Assembly (NCBI RefSeq): GCF_023634765.1
Contig: NZ_JAMLFX010000001.1
Location: forward strand, 395,417-459,416
Direction of reading: 5' to 3'
Length of the DNA stretch: 64,000 nt
From: Pseudomonas sp. AKS31
GTDB lineage: Bacteria > Pseudomonadota > Gammaproteobacteria > Pseudomonadales > Pseudomonadaceae
Of the stretch, positions 19,225 to 28,782 are shown piece after piece. The notes beneath the pieces are model-generated. The model was not told the DNA's origin and searched no databases. It saw nothing but the letters and a program-made list of their open reading frames with translations. The translations under genes and the position numbers were made by a program. The first letter of the stretch is position 1; every line of letters starts with the position of its first letter.

Positions 19225-21138
19225 ATGTCCGTACGACGCACACGCAAAGACGATGGCAGCCAATGGACAGTTGCGGACAGCCGCAGTGTTTACGGGATCC
19301 GCCATTGGGGGGCCGGGTATTTCGCGATCAATGACGCCGGTCGCGTCGAAGTTCGTCCGAACGGCCCGAGCAGCTCGCCTATCGACCTGTTCGAGCAAGT
19401 CGACCAACTGCGCAAAAGCGGTTTGTCCTTGCCGTTGCTGGTTCGCTTCCCCGATATCCTGCAAGACCGTGTTCGCCAGTTGACCGGTGCCTTCGACTCG
19501 AACATCGAACGCCTGGAATACCAGAGCAAATACACCGCGCTGTACCCGATCAAGGTCAACCAGCAAGAAGCGGTGATCGAGAACATCATCGCCACCCAGG
19601 ACGTTTCCATCGGTCTGGAAGCCGGCTCCAAGCCTGAGCTGCTGGCCGTGCTGGCACTGGCGCCGAAGGGCGGCACCATCGTCTGCAACGGTTACAAAGA
19701 CCGCGAATTCATCCGCTTGGCGCTGATGGGCCAGAAGCTCGGCCACAATGTGTTCATCGTTATCGAGAAAGAATCCGAAGTCGGTCTGGTGATCGAAGAA
19801 GCCGCCTCGCTGAAGGTCAAGCCACAGGTCGGCCTGCGCGTGCGCCTGTCGTCGCTGGCCTCGTCGAAGTGGGCGGACACTGGCGGTGAAAAATCCAAAT
19901 TCGGTCTGTCGGCGGCGCAACTGCTGTCGGTGGTCGAGCGTTTCCGCGCGGCAGGCCTGGATCAGGGCATCCGTCTGCTGCACTTCCATATGGGTTCGCA
20001 GATCGCCAACCTCGCTGACTATCAGCACGGCTTCAAGGAAGCGATTCGTTACTACGGCGAGCTGCGCAATCTCGGCCTGCCGGTCGATCACATCGACGTT
20101 GGCGGCGGTCTGGGTGTCGACTACGACGGCACGCACTCGCGCAACGCCAGCTCGATCAACTACGACATGGACGATTACGCCGGTGTCGTGGTCGGCATGC
20201 TCAAGGAATTCTGCGACGCGCAGAGCCTGCCGCATCCGCACATTTTCTCGGAAAGCGGCCGCTCGCTGACCGCGCACCACGCCATGCTGGTGGTGCAGGT
20301 CACCGACGTCGAGAAGCACAACGACGAAATCCCGCTGATCGAAAACAAGGAAAACCTGCCGGAAACCGTGCAGTGGCTGGTTGACCTGCTCGGCCCGACC
20401 GACATCGAAATGGTCACCGAAACCTACTGGCGCGCCACCCACTACATGAGCGACGTGGCTGCGCAGTACGCCGACGGCAAACTGACCCTGGCCGAAAAAG
20501 CTCTGGCCGAGCAGTGCTACTTCGCCGTGTGCCGCCGCCTGCACAACTCGCTGAAAGCGCGTCAGCGTTCGCACCGTCAGGTGCTCGACGAACTCAACGA
20601 CAAGCTGGCCGACAAGTACATCTGCAACTTCTCGGTATTCCAGAGCCTGCCGGACACCTGGGCGATCGATCAGGTCCTGCCGATCATCCCGCTGCACCGT
20701 CTCGACGAAGAACCGCTGCGCCGCGCGGTGCTGCAGGATCTGACCTGCGACTCCGACGGCAAGATCAACCAGTACGTCGACGAGCAGAGCATCGAAACCA
20801 GCCTGCCAGTCCACGCTTTGAATGAAGGCGAAGACTACCTGCTGGGTGTTTTCCTGGTCGGTGCCTATCAGGAAATCCTTGGCGACATGCACAACCTGTT
20901 CGGTGACACCGACTCGGTGAACATCTACCAGAACGCCGATGGCAGCGTGTACCACGCCGGGATCGAGACTCACGACACCATCGAAGACATGCTGCGTTAC
21001 GTGCACTTGTCGCCGGAAGAACTGATGACTCACTACCGCGACAAGTGCGCCAGTGCCCGCATCAGCGCCAGCGAGCGCACGCAATTTCTCGATGCCTTGC
21101 GTCTGGGCCTGACCCGCTCCTCCTACCTGTCTTCCTGA
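19225..21138 (+). CDS. speA: biosynthetic arginine decarboxylase
   Basis: PLP- and Mg-dependent conversion of arginine to agmatine, first step of the agmatine route to putrescine. The 637 aa length is near E. coli SpeA (658). Family motifs are [14 protein letters not shown] [17 protein letters not shown], the PLP lysine in [16 protein letters not shown], the glycine-rich [17 protein letters not shown] and [20 protein letters not shown] precedes the AUG. It matches the syntenic P. aeruginosa PA4839 and closes the conserved block; what follows differs from P. aeruginosa. Confidence 0.97.
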   Translation: MSVRRTRKDDGSQWTVADSRSVYGIRHWGAGYFAINDAGRVEVRPNGPSSSPIDLFEQVDQLRKSGLSLPLLVRFPDILQDRVRQLTGAFDSNIERLEYQSKYTALYPIKVNQQEAVIENIIATQDVSIGLEAGSKPELLAVLALAPKGGTIVCNGYKDREFIRLALMGQKLGHNVFIVIEKESEVGLVIEEAASLKVKPQVGLRVRLSSLASSKWADTGGEKSKFGLSAAQLLSVVERFRAAGLDQGIRLLHFHMGSQIANLADYQHGFKEAIRYYGELRNLGLPVDHIDVGGGLGVDYDGTHSRNASSINYDMDDYAGVVVGMLKEFCDAQSLPHPHIFSESGRSLTAHHAMLVVQVTDVEKHNDEIPLIENKENLPETVQWLVDLLGPTDIEMVTETYWRATHYMSDVAAQYADGKLTLAEKALAEQCYFAVCRRLHNSLKARQRSHRQVLDELNDKLADKYICNFSVFQSLPDTWAIDQVLPIIPLHRLDEEPLRRAVLQDLTCDSDGKINQYVDEQSIETSLPVHALNEGEDYLLGVFLVGAYQEILGDMHNLFGDTDSVNIYQNADGSVYHAGIETHDTIEDMLRYVHLSPEELMTHYRDKCASARISASERTQFLDALRLGLTRSSYLSS

Positions 21139-21371
21139 GGTCAGGTGGCGATCTTGCCGGGTTGTCTGAATTTTTCCTGAGCGTTGCGGAAAATTCGGAT
21201 GATCCGGTGGGATATCTCCCAAAATCTTCGCGAAATGCTTGGCATTCCCGGCCAGCAAAGTCATCCGGTCTGCTTTTCGCGTAGGTCATTTCCTAAGTTG
21301 TACTTCAGCTCTCTACTCGGCCATGGCTCTCGGCGAGAATCCCCGGCCGCCCCTCCTGTAGAGATCCGCCC

Positions 21372-22706
21372 ATGTTCGATCCAGTCAACGAGTCGTCCTT
21401 TCGTCTCGATGTAGCGGGCCTGTCCGACCCCTTCGAAGTCCTGGCCTTTACCGGTAGCGAAGCCCTCAGCGAATCCTTTGCGTTCGAGATCGATGTGCTG
21501 ATCGACGATCCGCACCTGGATCTCGCCGGCCTGCTATACCGTTCGGCGTTCCTCTGTTTCGGGCCGTCGGGGGAGGGCGTGCACGGCCAATTGCAGAGCC
21601 TTGTCCAGCATGAACACGTAGAGGGTTCGAGACTGAGCCGGATCCGTCTGCGGCCGAAACTCGATTGCCTCGCGCTGCGCTTCAGCCAGCGCATCTTCAG
21701 TGGCCGTTCGGTGCCGCAGATCATTGAGCAAGTGCTCAGGGAGCATGGCATTGTCGGTGCCCAGCGCCGCTTCGATCTGTCCGCTGAATACCCGGCCCGG
21801 ACGTTCTGCACGCAATACCGCGAGTCCGATCTGCAACTGCTCCAGCGCTTGTGCGCGCAGGCGCGGATTCACTATTACTTCGAACACGACCGCGACCGGC
21901 ACTGCCTGGTGTTCGCCGATGATCCGGCGCAGTTGCCCTTGGCCGGTGCCGCACGCTATCAGTGCGGGGAGGACGGGCAAGATGCCTCTCCCGCGTTACG
22001 GCAATGGCAATTGCAAAGTGCAATTGAACCCGGTTTGTCGGGAGTGCAACGGGCTCAAGGCCAGAGTGATCTGGTCGCGTTGCGCAGCGGTCACTGGCTG
22101 CGATTGGCCGGTCATCCCTTCGCCGCATGCAATCGGCCATGGTTGCTGACACGCATTGAACATCGTGCCGATCTCTCCCATGAACCTTCGTACGTCAATC
22201 GCCTTTTCGCTGCGCTGCAGTTGCCGTGTGCAGCACCCTCGCGCCTGCGCATGCACAGCCTGCAACGGGCCTGGGTGGTGGCGGTCGATGAGCCGCAGCC
22301 TGATCGGATGCGCCCGGTGGCGGTGCAATTCGACTGGCTCTATCAGGGCGAAGGGGCTGCTCCGAGTCATTGTTGGCTACCGCTTGCGCCGTCCCTGGCA
22401 CAGGTGTCCATGGCGGCGCTGAGTGAGGGTGTCGAGGTGGTGGTGAGTTTCTTCGAGGGGGATCCGGATCAGCCGATGATCAGCGGTGTGCTGCAGCCGC
22501 CATCCGCCGTTGCCGACACCGATGATGCCCTGCCGTTGCCTCTGCCAGACAGCCTGGTCAGTGACGGCTTGCAGCAACTGCTGACGTGCGGTGAACCGTT
22601 GCTGCTGTTGTGCCTGATCCCCGGTGGCGGCAGTTTCAACCATTGCGCTCAATCGGTGTGCAGTTGTCGACTGGTCACCGCGCTTGAACAGAGCGGCGCA
22701 ACATGA
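21372..22706 (+). CDS. VgrG-like protein lacking the needle region
   Basis: A 444 aa relative of the type VI secretion spike protein VgrG/TssI. The N-terminal gp27-like part is clear (YRSAFLCFGPSGEGVHGQLQ, QRIFSGRSVPQIIEQVLREH, TFCTQYRESDLQLLQRLCAQ, GIHYYFEH-like RIHYYFEHD). An OB-fold segment follows with CWLPLAPSLAQ and VEVVVSFFEGDPDQPMISGV. Canonical VgrGs then continue into a long beta-helix needle; here the protein ends about 70 residues later in a Cys-rich tail (GGGSFNHCAQSVCSCRLV). Its stop overlaps the next start as ATGA. No other T6SS structural genes are in the window, so it is an orphan. Confidence 0.82.
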   Translation: MFDPVNESSFRLDVAGLSDPFEVLAFTGSEALSESFAFEIDVLIDDPHLDLAGLLYRSAFLCFGPSGEGVHGQLQSLVQHEHVEGSRLSRIRLRPKLDCLALRFSQRIFSGRSVPQIIEQVLREHGIVGAQRRFDLSAEYPARTFCTQYRESDLQLLQRLCAQARIHYYFEHDRDRHCLVFADDPAQLPLAGAARYQCGEDGQDASPALRQWQLQSAIEPGLSGVQRAQGQSDLVALRSGHWLRLAGHPFAACNRPWLLTRIEHRADLSHEPSYVNRLFAALQLPCAAPSRLRMHSLQRAWVVAVDEPQPDRMRPVAVQFDWLYQGEGAAPSHCWLPLAPSLAQVSMAALSEGVEVVVSFFEGDPDQPMISGVLQPPSAVADTDDALPLPLPDSLVSDGLQQLLTCGEPLLLLCLIPGGGSFNHCAQSVCSCRLVTALEQSGAT

Positions 22707-23497
22707 ATGGCGCGGCGCTTGAGCCCACGGCGCAGTGGCTGTTGCTCGATGGCCCGGATGCACCGCAGGCCTTGTTGACCCTGCACCGGGCTTTTGCCGA
22801 TGTGCAGTGCTTCAGCCTGTTCGAAGGCACGGAGTTCGAACCGGTCAGCGAGCACGGCCCGGTGTTGATCGAGCTGCGTGACTGCCCGGCATTGGCTGCG
22901 TTGTGTCACAGCGATCCGAATACCTGGCGCGGGCTGTTGCTGGGCAGTGAGGTTTCGGCGCAACGACTGCTGAGTCACTTGCAGCGCATGCTGACGGTGT
23001 CGTTCGGATTGAATCATCGGGCTTTGCTCAGCTATTACAACCGGCAGACCGCGAGCTATTTTTTCGATGCCTGCGATGCTGCTGAGCTGAGCCGCTGGCT
23101 TGGGCCGATCCGTCAGTTGCGCTGGTTCGGTGGCACTTGGGCCGACCGGGCCATTGGCAGTCTGGGCTGGCAGCAGTTGCGCAATCCGGGGCTCGCCGTC
23201 GAGCCGCTGAGCATTGAACAAAGCCTGACGCGGCGCCAGCGCGAACGCCTGCAAACCTGCCTGCTGGAGCAGCATATCTGGCGTTGGTGCCAATCGCTGG
23301 GAACCGATTACGCGACGATGGCCTCCCATGTCCAACAAGGCCTGGCGCTGGGATTCAGCGACCGCACCGTGCTCGATGGCTGGTTATGGCTACGCTTGCT
23401 GCATCCGCGAGCCGTTCTGGTGCCACCACCGGTGGGGCTCACCCAACAGCAGCGGCTTGACCACGTGCGGCGCCAGTGGCGCGGCGATCAATCCTGA
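22703..23497 (+). CDS. DUF4123 (Tap/TEC-type) putative T6SS adaptor
   Basis: A 264 aa protein. The N-terminal half matches DUF4123, the family of adaptors that load effectors onto VgrG: TAQWLLLDGPDAPQALLTLH, CFSLFEGTEFEPVSEHGPVL and FGLNHRALLSYYNRQTASYF. The C-terminal half has no motif I recognise. It overlaps the VgrG stop by 4 bp and lies just before the esterase gene, the usual vgrG-adaptor-effector order. The family call is good; loading of this esterase is inferred from position only. Confidence 0.82.
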   Translation: MNGAALEPTAQWLLLDGPDAPQALLTLHRAFADVQCFSLFEGTEFEPVSEHGPVLIELRDCPALAALCHSDPNTWRGLLLGSEVSAQRLLSHLQRMLTVSFGLNHRALLSYYNRQTASYFFDACDAAELSRWLGPIRQLRWFGGTWADRAIGSLGWQQLRNPGLAVEPLSIEQSLTRRQRERLQTCLLEQHIWRWCQSLGTDYATMASHVQQGLALGFSDRTVLDGWLWLRLLHPRAVLVPPPVGLTQQQRLDHVRRQWRGDQS

Positions 23498-23514
23498 GGC
23501 GAGGTTCGGCGCGT

Positions 23515-24378
23515 ATGGCAGGTTTCTTCCGGCAAGGGGTGGGCATCGTATTGCTGCTGGTGCTGAGCGGTTGTTCGCCGGTGCAGGTGCTCAATGCGCT
23601 GACTCCGGACAGCACGTACGACAAGACCGTGGGCATCGCCTATGGCGACGACCCTCGGCAGAAGCTCGACGTGTATGTGCCGCATCAGCCGATGCCCGGT
23701 GCGCCGGTGGTGGTGTTTTTCTATGGCGGCAGCTGGAACAGCGGTTCACGCGTCGACTACCGTTTTGTCGGCGAAGCGCTGGCGTCCAAGGGGATTGTCA
23801 CGGTGGTGGCGGATTACCGCTTGTATCCACAGGTGCGCTATCCGCTGTTCCTGCAAGACGGCGCGCGTGCGGTGGCGTGGACCAAAGCGCATATCCACGC
23901 GTTTTCCGGCAACCCGCAGCGTTTGTATCTGATGGGCCACAGCTCTGGCGGATACAACGCGGCGATGCTCGCGCTGGACAGCCAATGGTTGGCGGCGGTG
24001 GGCATGTCGCCCACGGATGTACAGGGCTGGATCGGTCTGGCCGGCCCCTATGATTTTCTGCCGATCAAGAATCCCGAGGTACGCCCGGTGTTCTTCTGGC
24101 CGGACTCGCCGCCGCAATCGCAGCCAATCAACCATGTCAGTCGCGGCGCACCGCCTGCGCTGTTGATTGCGGCCAGCCGGGATGATCTGGTCAACCCGAC
24201 GCGCAACACGGGAGGCCTTGCGAGCAAGCTGCGTGAGGCCGGTGTGCCGACACAGGACTTGTATTACGCGCGGCCCAGCCACATAACCCTGGTTGCCACA
24301 CTGTCGCGGCCATTGCGGCAACTGGCGCCAGTGCTCGACCAAGTGGTCGGATTTATCGCGCGCACGCCGACTCAGTGA
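23515..24378 (+). CDS. alpha/beta-hydrolase lipoprotein (carboxylesterase-like)
   Basis: A 287 aa esterase/lipase-fold protein. The AUG at 23515 (MAGFFRQGVGIVLLLVLSGC) gives a clean lipoprotein signal peptide ending in the lipobox LSGC, and GAGGCGAGG lies upstream. A GTG 13 codons earlier would overlap DUF4123 and bury the signal. The oxyanion-hole motif appears as FFYGGSWNSG, the nucleophile elbow is GHSSGG, the acid is probably in ASRDDLVNP and the histidine in RPSHITL. Its place after VgrG and DUF4123 suggests a secreted lipase, but the signal peptide argues for a periplasmic or outer-membrane lipoprotein. Its 3' end overlaps the convergent MATE gene by 7 bp. Confidence 0.8.
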   Translation: MAGFFRQGVGIVLLLVLSGCSPVQVLNALTPDSTYDKTVGIAYGDDPRQKLDVYVPHQPMPGAPVVVFFYGGSWNSGSRVDYRFVGEALASKGIVTVVADYRLYPQVRYPLFLQDGARAVAWTKAHIHAFSGNPQRLYLMGHSSGGYNAAMLALDSQWLAAVGMSPTDVQGWIGLAGPYDFLPIKNPEVRPVFFWPDSPPQSQPINHVSRGAPPALLIAASRDDLVNPTRNTGGLASKLREAGVPTQDLYYARPSHITLVATLSRPLRQLAPVLDQVVGFIARTPTQ

Positions 24379-25721
24379 ACGCCGCCAGTGAACCAGCCAC
24401 CGTTGCGCTTGAGCCACCAGGCTTGCGCACCCAGGGTCAGGCTGCGCACCACCATGAACAGCAGAAAAGTTATCCACAACCCGTGATTGCCCAGACCCTG
24501 CAGCGCCCAGGCGAACGGCAATAACAGCACCACGGTGATCAGCATGCCGTTGCGCATTTCCCGCGCGCGGGTGGCGCCGATGAACAAACCGTCGAGCAGA
24601 TAGCTCCAGACCGCAATCAGCGGCAACACGGCGAGGTAGGGCAGATAGACGAACGCGGTGTCGCGCACGCTCTGGATGTCGGTCTGCATCTCGATGAACA
24701 GGTGCCCGGCCAGCAGAAACAACAGGGCAAAGCCGAGGCTGGCGATCAGTGACCAGCCGCCCGCGACCACCAGCGAACGGCGCAGGGCCAGACGATCACG
24801 GGCGCCGATGGCGTGTCCGCACAAGGCTTCGACGGCATGGGCCAGACCGTCCAGCGCATGCGCGGTGAGCAGCAAGCCATTGAGCAGCAGCGCGTTGGCG
24901 GCTACCGTCGAATCGCCCAACCGCGCGCCTTGCACGGTGATCAGGAAAAACACCGATTGCAACGCCAGGCTGCGGATGAAGATATCGCGATTGACTGCCA
25001 GCAACGGGCGCCAACTCTGCCAGATGCTCAGTGCTGCCCAGACAATGTGCCCCGGGTACGCCCGCAACGCCTTGCGGGTCAGCAGCAGACCGAGCAGAGC
25101 GCCGCTCCATTCGGCAATCACCGAGGCCCGCGCCGAACCGACCACGCCCCAGTCCAGGCCAATGACGAACCACAGATTGAGGACGATGTTGATCAGGTTG
25201 GTGCTCAGCAGAATCGCCAGCGGCGCTCGCGCGTTCTGTGTGCCGAGGAACCAGCCGACCAGTGCATAACTGGCCAGCGCCGCTGGCAGGCCGAACAGTC
25301 GCGTGTGGAAGAAGTCCCGGGTGAGCTGATCCAGCTCCGCCGACGGTTGCATGAAGTGCAATGCGATCCCGCTCAACGGCACACCCAACGTGCCGAGAAC
25401 GAGGGCGAGCCCCATCGCCAGCAGCAAGCCCTGCAACAGAATCTGACGCAGCGCTGCACCGTCGCTGCGGCCGGCCGCCTGTGCAGCAAACCCGGTGGTG
25501 CCCATGCGCAGAAAACCCATGGCCCAGGCGAGAAAGGTGTACAGGCTGGCGCCGACCGCCACCGCGCCCAATTGATGGGCGTGGGGCAAGTGGCCGATGA
25601 CGGTGCTGTCGACCAGCGCCACCAGCGGCACGGATATATTGGACAGAATCATGGGCGCGGCGAGTGCCCAGACCTTGCGGTGCGTCGGGCGGTCGCGCCA
25701 GTCGGCGATCAGAGTGGACAT
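24372..25721 (-). CDS. MATE family multidrug/Na+ antiporter (DinF-like)
   Basis: A 449 aa integral membrane protein with about 12 hydrophobic helices. The N-terminus (VWALAAPMILSNISVPLVAL then VDSTVIGHL) is typical of the DinF branch of MATE exporters, which expel cationic or bile-like compounds using Na+ or H+. The second half repeats the fold (ALLLNGLLLTAHALDGLAHA, VEALCGHAIGARDR). The gene is on the minus strand and convergent with the esterase. The substrate is unknown. Confidence 0.9.
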   Translation of the reverse strand: MSTLIADWRDRPTHRKVWALAAPMILSNISVPLVALVDSTVIGHLPHAHQLGAVAVGASLYTFLAWAMGFLRMGTTGFAAQAAGRSDGAALRQILLQGLLLAMGLALVLGTLGVPLSGIALHFMQPSAELDQLTRDFFHTRLFGLPAALASYALVGWFLGTQNARAPLAILLSTNLINIVLNLWFVIGLDWGVVGSARASVIAEWSGALLGLLLTRKALRAYPGHIVWAALSIWQSWRPLLAVNRDIFIRSLALQSVFFLITVQGARLGDSTVAANALLLNGLLLTAHALDGLAHAVEALCGHAIGARDRLALRRSLVVAGGWSLIASLGFALLFLLAGHLFIEMQTDIQSVRDTAFVYLPYLAVLPLIAVWSYLLDGLFIGATRAREMRNGMLITVVLLLPFAWALQGLGNHGLWITFLLFMVVRSLTLGAQAWWLKRNGGWFTGGVH

Positions 25722-25783
25722 GCGGGCTCCTTGGGAGCGGTATTGTAGCGGTAGAAGCTACCCTCATCGGAACGCCGCCCGCC

Positions 25784-25924
25784 CAGCCCTCTCCCGGAGG
25801 GAGAGGGAGCTGATCGCTGTCGTTTTCAAACCTGTGTTCGGCGCGGTATCGCAAGTCGGTGTACTTCTAGAAAACACCGCGGTCAGTCCCCTCTCCCTCC
25901 GGGAGAGGGCTAGGGTGAGGGGCT
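25784..25924. repeat. pair of CT/GA-rich inverted repeats
   Basis: Two copies of the CCCTCTCCC-GGGAGAGGG palindrome family, at about 25784-25810 and 25889-25923 (CCCCTCTCCCTCCGGGAGAG then GGCTAGGGTGAGGGG). The same element occurs in tandem at 36068-36321. It fills the space between the MATE gene and the small membrane protein gene. Confidence 0.75.
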
Positions 25925-25934
25925 CTTCAAGCGG

Positions 25935-26228
25935 TCAATGAATAATCCAGCTCAACAACCACAACCCCAGCAACAACCAGATGATCCCGGCAATGATCGA
26001 CGCATTCATGAACGCCCGAATCGCCGACCACAACAGCATCAGCCCGACAATCAGGGCGATGATGCTGATGATCGAGGTGTCCATCCCCAGTGTCTTGGCC
26101 AGCCCGTCGACAAAGTTGCCACCGGCATTGCTCAGAATGTTGAACAAGCCACTGAGGCCATCGACGATAAAACGGATGACCGAACCGAGCGCCTGCCCTA
26201 GCCATTCGAAAAAGCTTTCTACCTGCAT
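25935..26228 (-). CDS. small membrane protein of unknown function
   Basis: A 97 aa product beginning MQVESFFEWLGQALGSVIRF, with CAGGATG eight bases before the AUG; the open frame extends 21 codons further upstream without a ribosome site. Two hydrophobic helices lie at about 54-70 (ISIIALIVGLMLLWSAI) and 77-95 (IIAGIIWLLLGLWLLSW). The N-terminal third looks amphipathic. No family name can be given from the sequence. Confidence 0.65.
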   Translation of the reverse strand: MQVESFFEWLGQALGSVIRFIVDGLSGLFNILSNAGGNFVDGLAKTLGMDTSIISIIALIVGLMLLWSAIRAFMNASIIAGIIWLLLGLWLLSWIIH

Positions 26229-26316
26229 GTGTGCATCCTGATGAAAGAGCTGAGCCTTGGGCCACAACGCGGGTGGCCGAGTTCCCTGCATGATAGAAGG
26301 TTTGCACTCATTCTGT

Positions 26317-26405
26317 GTGGGAGCGAGCCTGCTCGCGAATACGGTGGATCAGATAACTGATGGGCTGAGTGACACACCGCTTTCGCGAGCAGGCTCGCTC
26401 CCACA
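26317..26405. repeat. REP pair (GTGGGAGCGAGCCTGCTCGC family), copy 1
   Basis: GTGGGAGCGAGCCTGCTCGC GAA and its inverted copy (TTCGCGAGCAGGCTCGCTCC CAC) flank about 40 bp. It lies between the small membrane protein gene and the MazG-like gene, which are divergent. Confidence 0.88.
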
Positions 26406-26473
26406 TTAGATCACCTGCGCCGCTTGCCTTTGGTGGGTATCCCCCCGAAGCTATACGCCTTCAGGAGAGCCCG

Positions 26474-26776
26474 ATGAACCTTGTTGAACTGACCGAACGC
26501 CTGCACGCCATTCGCGACCGCAATGACTGGCGGCAATTTCACAGCCCGAAAAACCTCGCCATGGCGGCCAGCGTCGAGATGTCCGAACTGGTGGAAATCT
26601 TCCAGTGGCTGACGGAAGACCAGTCGCGCCAGTTGCCGGCGGAGAAGCTCGCCCATGCCGGGCAGGAAGTCGGCGATATCGTCCTGTACTTGTTGCTGCT
26701 GTGCAGCGAGTTGGGGCTGGACATGAATGAAGTGGTGCGCGCCAAGCTCGCCGACAGCGAACGGCGGTTCAGCTGA
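26474..26776 (+). CDS. MazG-like nucleotide pyrophosphohydrolase
   Basis: A 100 aa all-helical NTP pyrophosphatase of the MazG/RS21-C6 type. It has the metal-binding EMSELVEIFQW and EVGDIVLYLLLLC segments (ExxE ... ExxD), preceded by the family's DWRQFHSPKNLAMAASVE. Such enzymes hydrolyse non-canonical or dCTP-like nucleotides; the exact substrate is unknown. The start MNLVELTERLHAIRDRNDW has AGGAG upstream; an earlier in-frame AUG would read through REP sequence. It overlaps the next gene by one base (TGATG). Confidence 0.9.
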   Translation: MNLVELTERLHAIRDRNDWRQFHSPKNLAMAASVEMSELVEIFQWLTEDQSRQLPAEKLAHAGQEVGDIVLYLLLLCSELGLDMNEVVRAKLADSERRFS

Positions 26777-27525
26777 TGAGCGACCGGCATTTCGATCAGT
26801 TGGCGACGCGCTTCGCCGAAAAAATCTACGGCGGTGCCAAAGGCGCGATTCGCCTCGCGGTGTTGCAGGCCGACCTTATCGAGGCGCTGCCGGATCGTCC
26901 GTTGCGCGTTCTCGACATCGGTGGCGGCCTTGGCCACATGTCGCTGTGGCTGGCCGAGCGCGGCCATGACGTAACCTTCACCGAGCCCGCCGCACCGATG
27001 CTCGACGGCGCGCGCCAGCGCTTCGCCGACGCCGGGCAAACCGCAACATTCATCCAGGCGCCGTGGCAGGAACTGCCCGGCCAACTCACTGAACCGTACG
27101 ATCTGGTGATCTGCCACGCTGTACTCGAATGGCTCGCCGAACCCCACGCGATCCTGCCGGTGCTGCATCAACTCACCAAGCCCGACGGCTGGTTGTCGCT
27201 GGCGTTCTACAATCGCGACGCGCTGATCTACCGCAACCTGCTCAAGGGCCATTTCAAGAAGATGCGCAAGAACAGCCTGGCCGGGGAAAAGCAGAGCCTG
27301 ACCCCGCAACAGCCCCTCGATCCACGGGAATTGGCTACGCAACTCGAAGGGCTGTGGCAGGTCGAAAGCCAGAGCGGGATCCGGGTTTTCCACGACTACA
27401 TGCCGGTGGAGTTCCAGGCACGCGCCGAACTTGCGGATTTGCTCGAGATGGAGCTCGCTCACCGCCGTCACCCAAGCTTCGCCGGGCTTGGGCGCTACTT
27501 GCACTGGATCTGCCGGCCGATCTGA
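26776..27525 (+). CDS. cmoM: tRNA 5-carboxymethoxyuridine methyltransferase
   Basis: SAM methyltransferase (formerly SmtA) that methylates cmo5U34 in some tRNAs to mcmo5U. In 249 aa the N-terminus FAEKIYGGAKGAIRLAVLQA is characteristic of CmoM. The SAM-binding loop is RVLDIGGGLGHMSLWLAERG, followed by FTEPAAPML and VICHAVLEWLAEP. The C-terminus contains FHDYMP and HPSFAGLGRYLHWI. Its start overlaps the MazG-like stop by one base, so translation is coupled. Confidence 0.92.
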   Translation: MSDRHFDQLATRFAEKIYGGAKGAIRLAVLQADLIEALPDRPLRVLDIGGGLGHMSLWLAERGHDVTFTEPAAPMLDGARQRFADAGQTATFIQAPWQELPGQLTEPYDLVICHAVLEWLAEPHAILPVLHQLTKPDGWLSLAFYNRDALIYRNLLKGHFKKMRKNSLAGEKQSLTPQQPLDPRELATQLEGLWQVESQSGIRVFHDYMPVEFQARAELADLLEMELAHRRHPSFAGLGRYLHWICRPI

Positions 27526-27537
27526 TCGGAGCGCGAC

Positions 27538-28152
27538 ATGAAAGCTCAATCCGGGTTATTGCTGATCTGTCTGGGGTTGGCTGCCTGCCAGGGCAGCAAC
27601 CCCTACGTGGCGCAGTCGCGGCCCCTGCCGCCGGCGCCAGCGCAAGCCGCCACCACCTTCGACCGTAGCGCTTACCCGGCGCCACCGCGTGACTACGGAC
27701 GCTATCGCAGTTGGGCCTGGCTCAACGGGCAGTTGCCGCCGGGTACGGCGTGGGCGGACTCGGCGCAAGTGGCCGAAGCGGTGAGCAATGCCCTCGATCA
27801 GCGCGGTTTGCGACCGTTGCACGACAACCGCCCGGCCGACCTGTTGGTCAGCGCCGATCTGCGGCTGGAAACGCGTTTGCGGCAGGTCCAGGACGACTAC
27901 GGTTATTACGGCGGCGGATACGGCGGCTATGATCGCTACGGCCGCGGTTACGGCATGTACAACACGGTGCCGATCGTGCGCACGTATTCGGAGCAGGTCG
28001 TGGTAGTGCAGGTCAATCTGTTCGACGCCGGCAGCGGGCAACCGGTCTGGAGTGCCAGTGCCGAAACCGCGAACAAGGGCAGCGAAATCGATCGCACCGA
28101 TTCCATCCGCGAAGCTGTGGAAAAGGCCATGTCGGCGTATCCTCCGAGTTAG
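27538..28152 (+). CDS. DUF4136 lipoprotein with Gly/Tyr-rich insert
   Basis: A 204 aa lipoprotein with signal [20 protein letters not shown] (lipobox LAAC). The DUF4136 body runs [19 protein letters not shown] to [12 protein letters not shown], then a Gly/Tyr-rich stretch (about 121-141, [20 protein letters not shown]) and [18 protein letters not shown] near the C-terminus. It is likely an outer-membrane-anchored periplasmic protein. It begins 12 bp after cmoM and is followed 55 bp later by a paralogue. Function unknown. Confidence 0.85.
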   Translation: MKAQSGLLLICLGLAACQGSNPYVAQSRPLPPAPAQAATTFDRSAYPAPPRDYGRYRSWAWLNGQLPPGTAWADSAQVAEAVSNALDQRGLRPLHDNRPADLLVSADLRLETRLRQVQDDYGYYGGGYGGYDRYGRGYGMYNTVPIVRTYSEQVVVVQVNLFDAGSGQPVWSASAETANKGSEIDRTDSIREAVEKAMSAYPPS

Positions 28153-28207
28153 CTTTCTGCCAACGGGGAAGCTGCCGCAGGTTCATGTCTTCAACCGGAG
28201 AAAAACC

Positions 28208-28765
28208 ATGTTCCGCCGTCTCGCTTTACTGGCCATGGCCGCGCTGCTCAGCGCCTGCGCCGCCAACCAGGTCAATCACGACTTCGATGCCAGCCGCGAC
28301 TTTGCCGCCTATCGCAGCTGGAGCTGGAAAGACCCCGCCCTGCAATATCGCCCCGATGATCCACGAATCAAAAGCGACCTGACCGAGCAGCGCATCCGCC
28401 AGGCCGTCGCCGATCAACTCGACCAGCGCGGTTTGCGCCCGGCAGCGGCGGGGGCCAAGGGTGATTTGAGTGTGCAGACCTATCTGATTGTCGAAGATCG
28501 TCAGCAACAAGTGACGACCAATTACGGCGGTGGTTGGGGTGGCCCGTGGAATGGTTACTGGGGCGCACCGATGTACAACGAGACGCGCAACATCACCTAC
28601 AAAGTCGCGACCATTCAGGTCGATTTGCTCGACGGCAAGGACGGCAAACTGGTGTGGCGCGGCAGCGATGAGCAAATGCTCGCCAACAGGCCGAATCCGC
28701 AGGATCGCAGTAACGCCATCCGCGAAACCGTCGGGCGGATTCTGGCCAACTATCCACCGCGCTGA
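28208..28765 (+). CDS. DUF4136 lipoprotein, second paralogue
   Basis: A 185 aa lipoprotein with signal MFRRLALLAMAALLSACAAN (lipobox LSAC), preceded by CCGGAGAAAAACC. The DUF4136 core matches the preceding gene closely: [33 protein letters not shown], a Gly/Trp-rich patch NYGGGWGGPWNGYWGAP, and IQVDLLDGKDGKLVWRGSDE. The pair arose by tandem duplication. A terminator follows 20 bp after the stop. Function unknown. Confidence 0.87.
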   Translation: MFRRLALLAMAALLSACAANQVNHDFDASRDFAAYRSWSWKDPALQYRPDDPRIKSDLTEQRIRQAVADQLDQRGLRPAAAGAKGDLSVQTYLIVEDRQQQVTTNYGGGWGGPWNGYWGAPMYNETRNITYKVATIQVDLLDGKDGKLVWRGSDEQMLANRPNPQDRSNAIRETVGRILANYPPR

Positions 28766-28782
28766 ATCTGTTCAGGAAAAAC

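Noticed and set aside
19210..21264. 684-codon open frame on the minus strand opposite speA
   Set aside because: It is a GC-driven shadow: speA has full family motifs and a ribosome site, while the opposite frame is low-complexity and matches no family.
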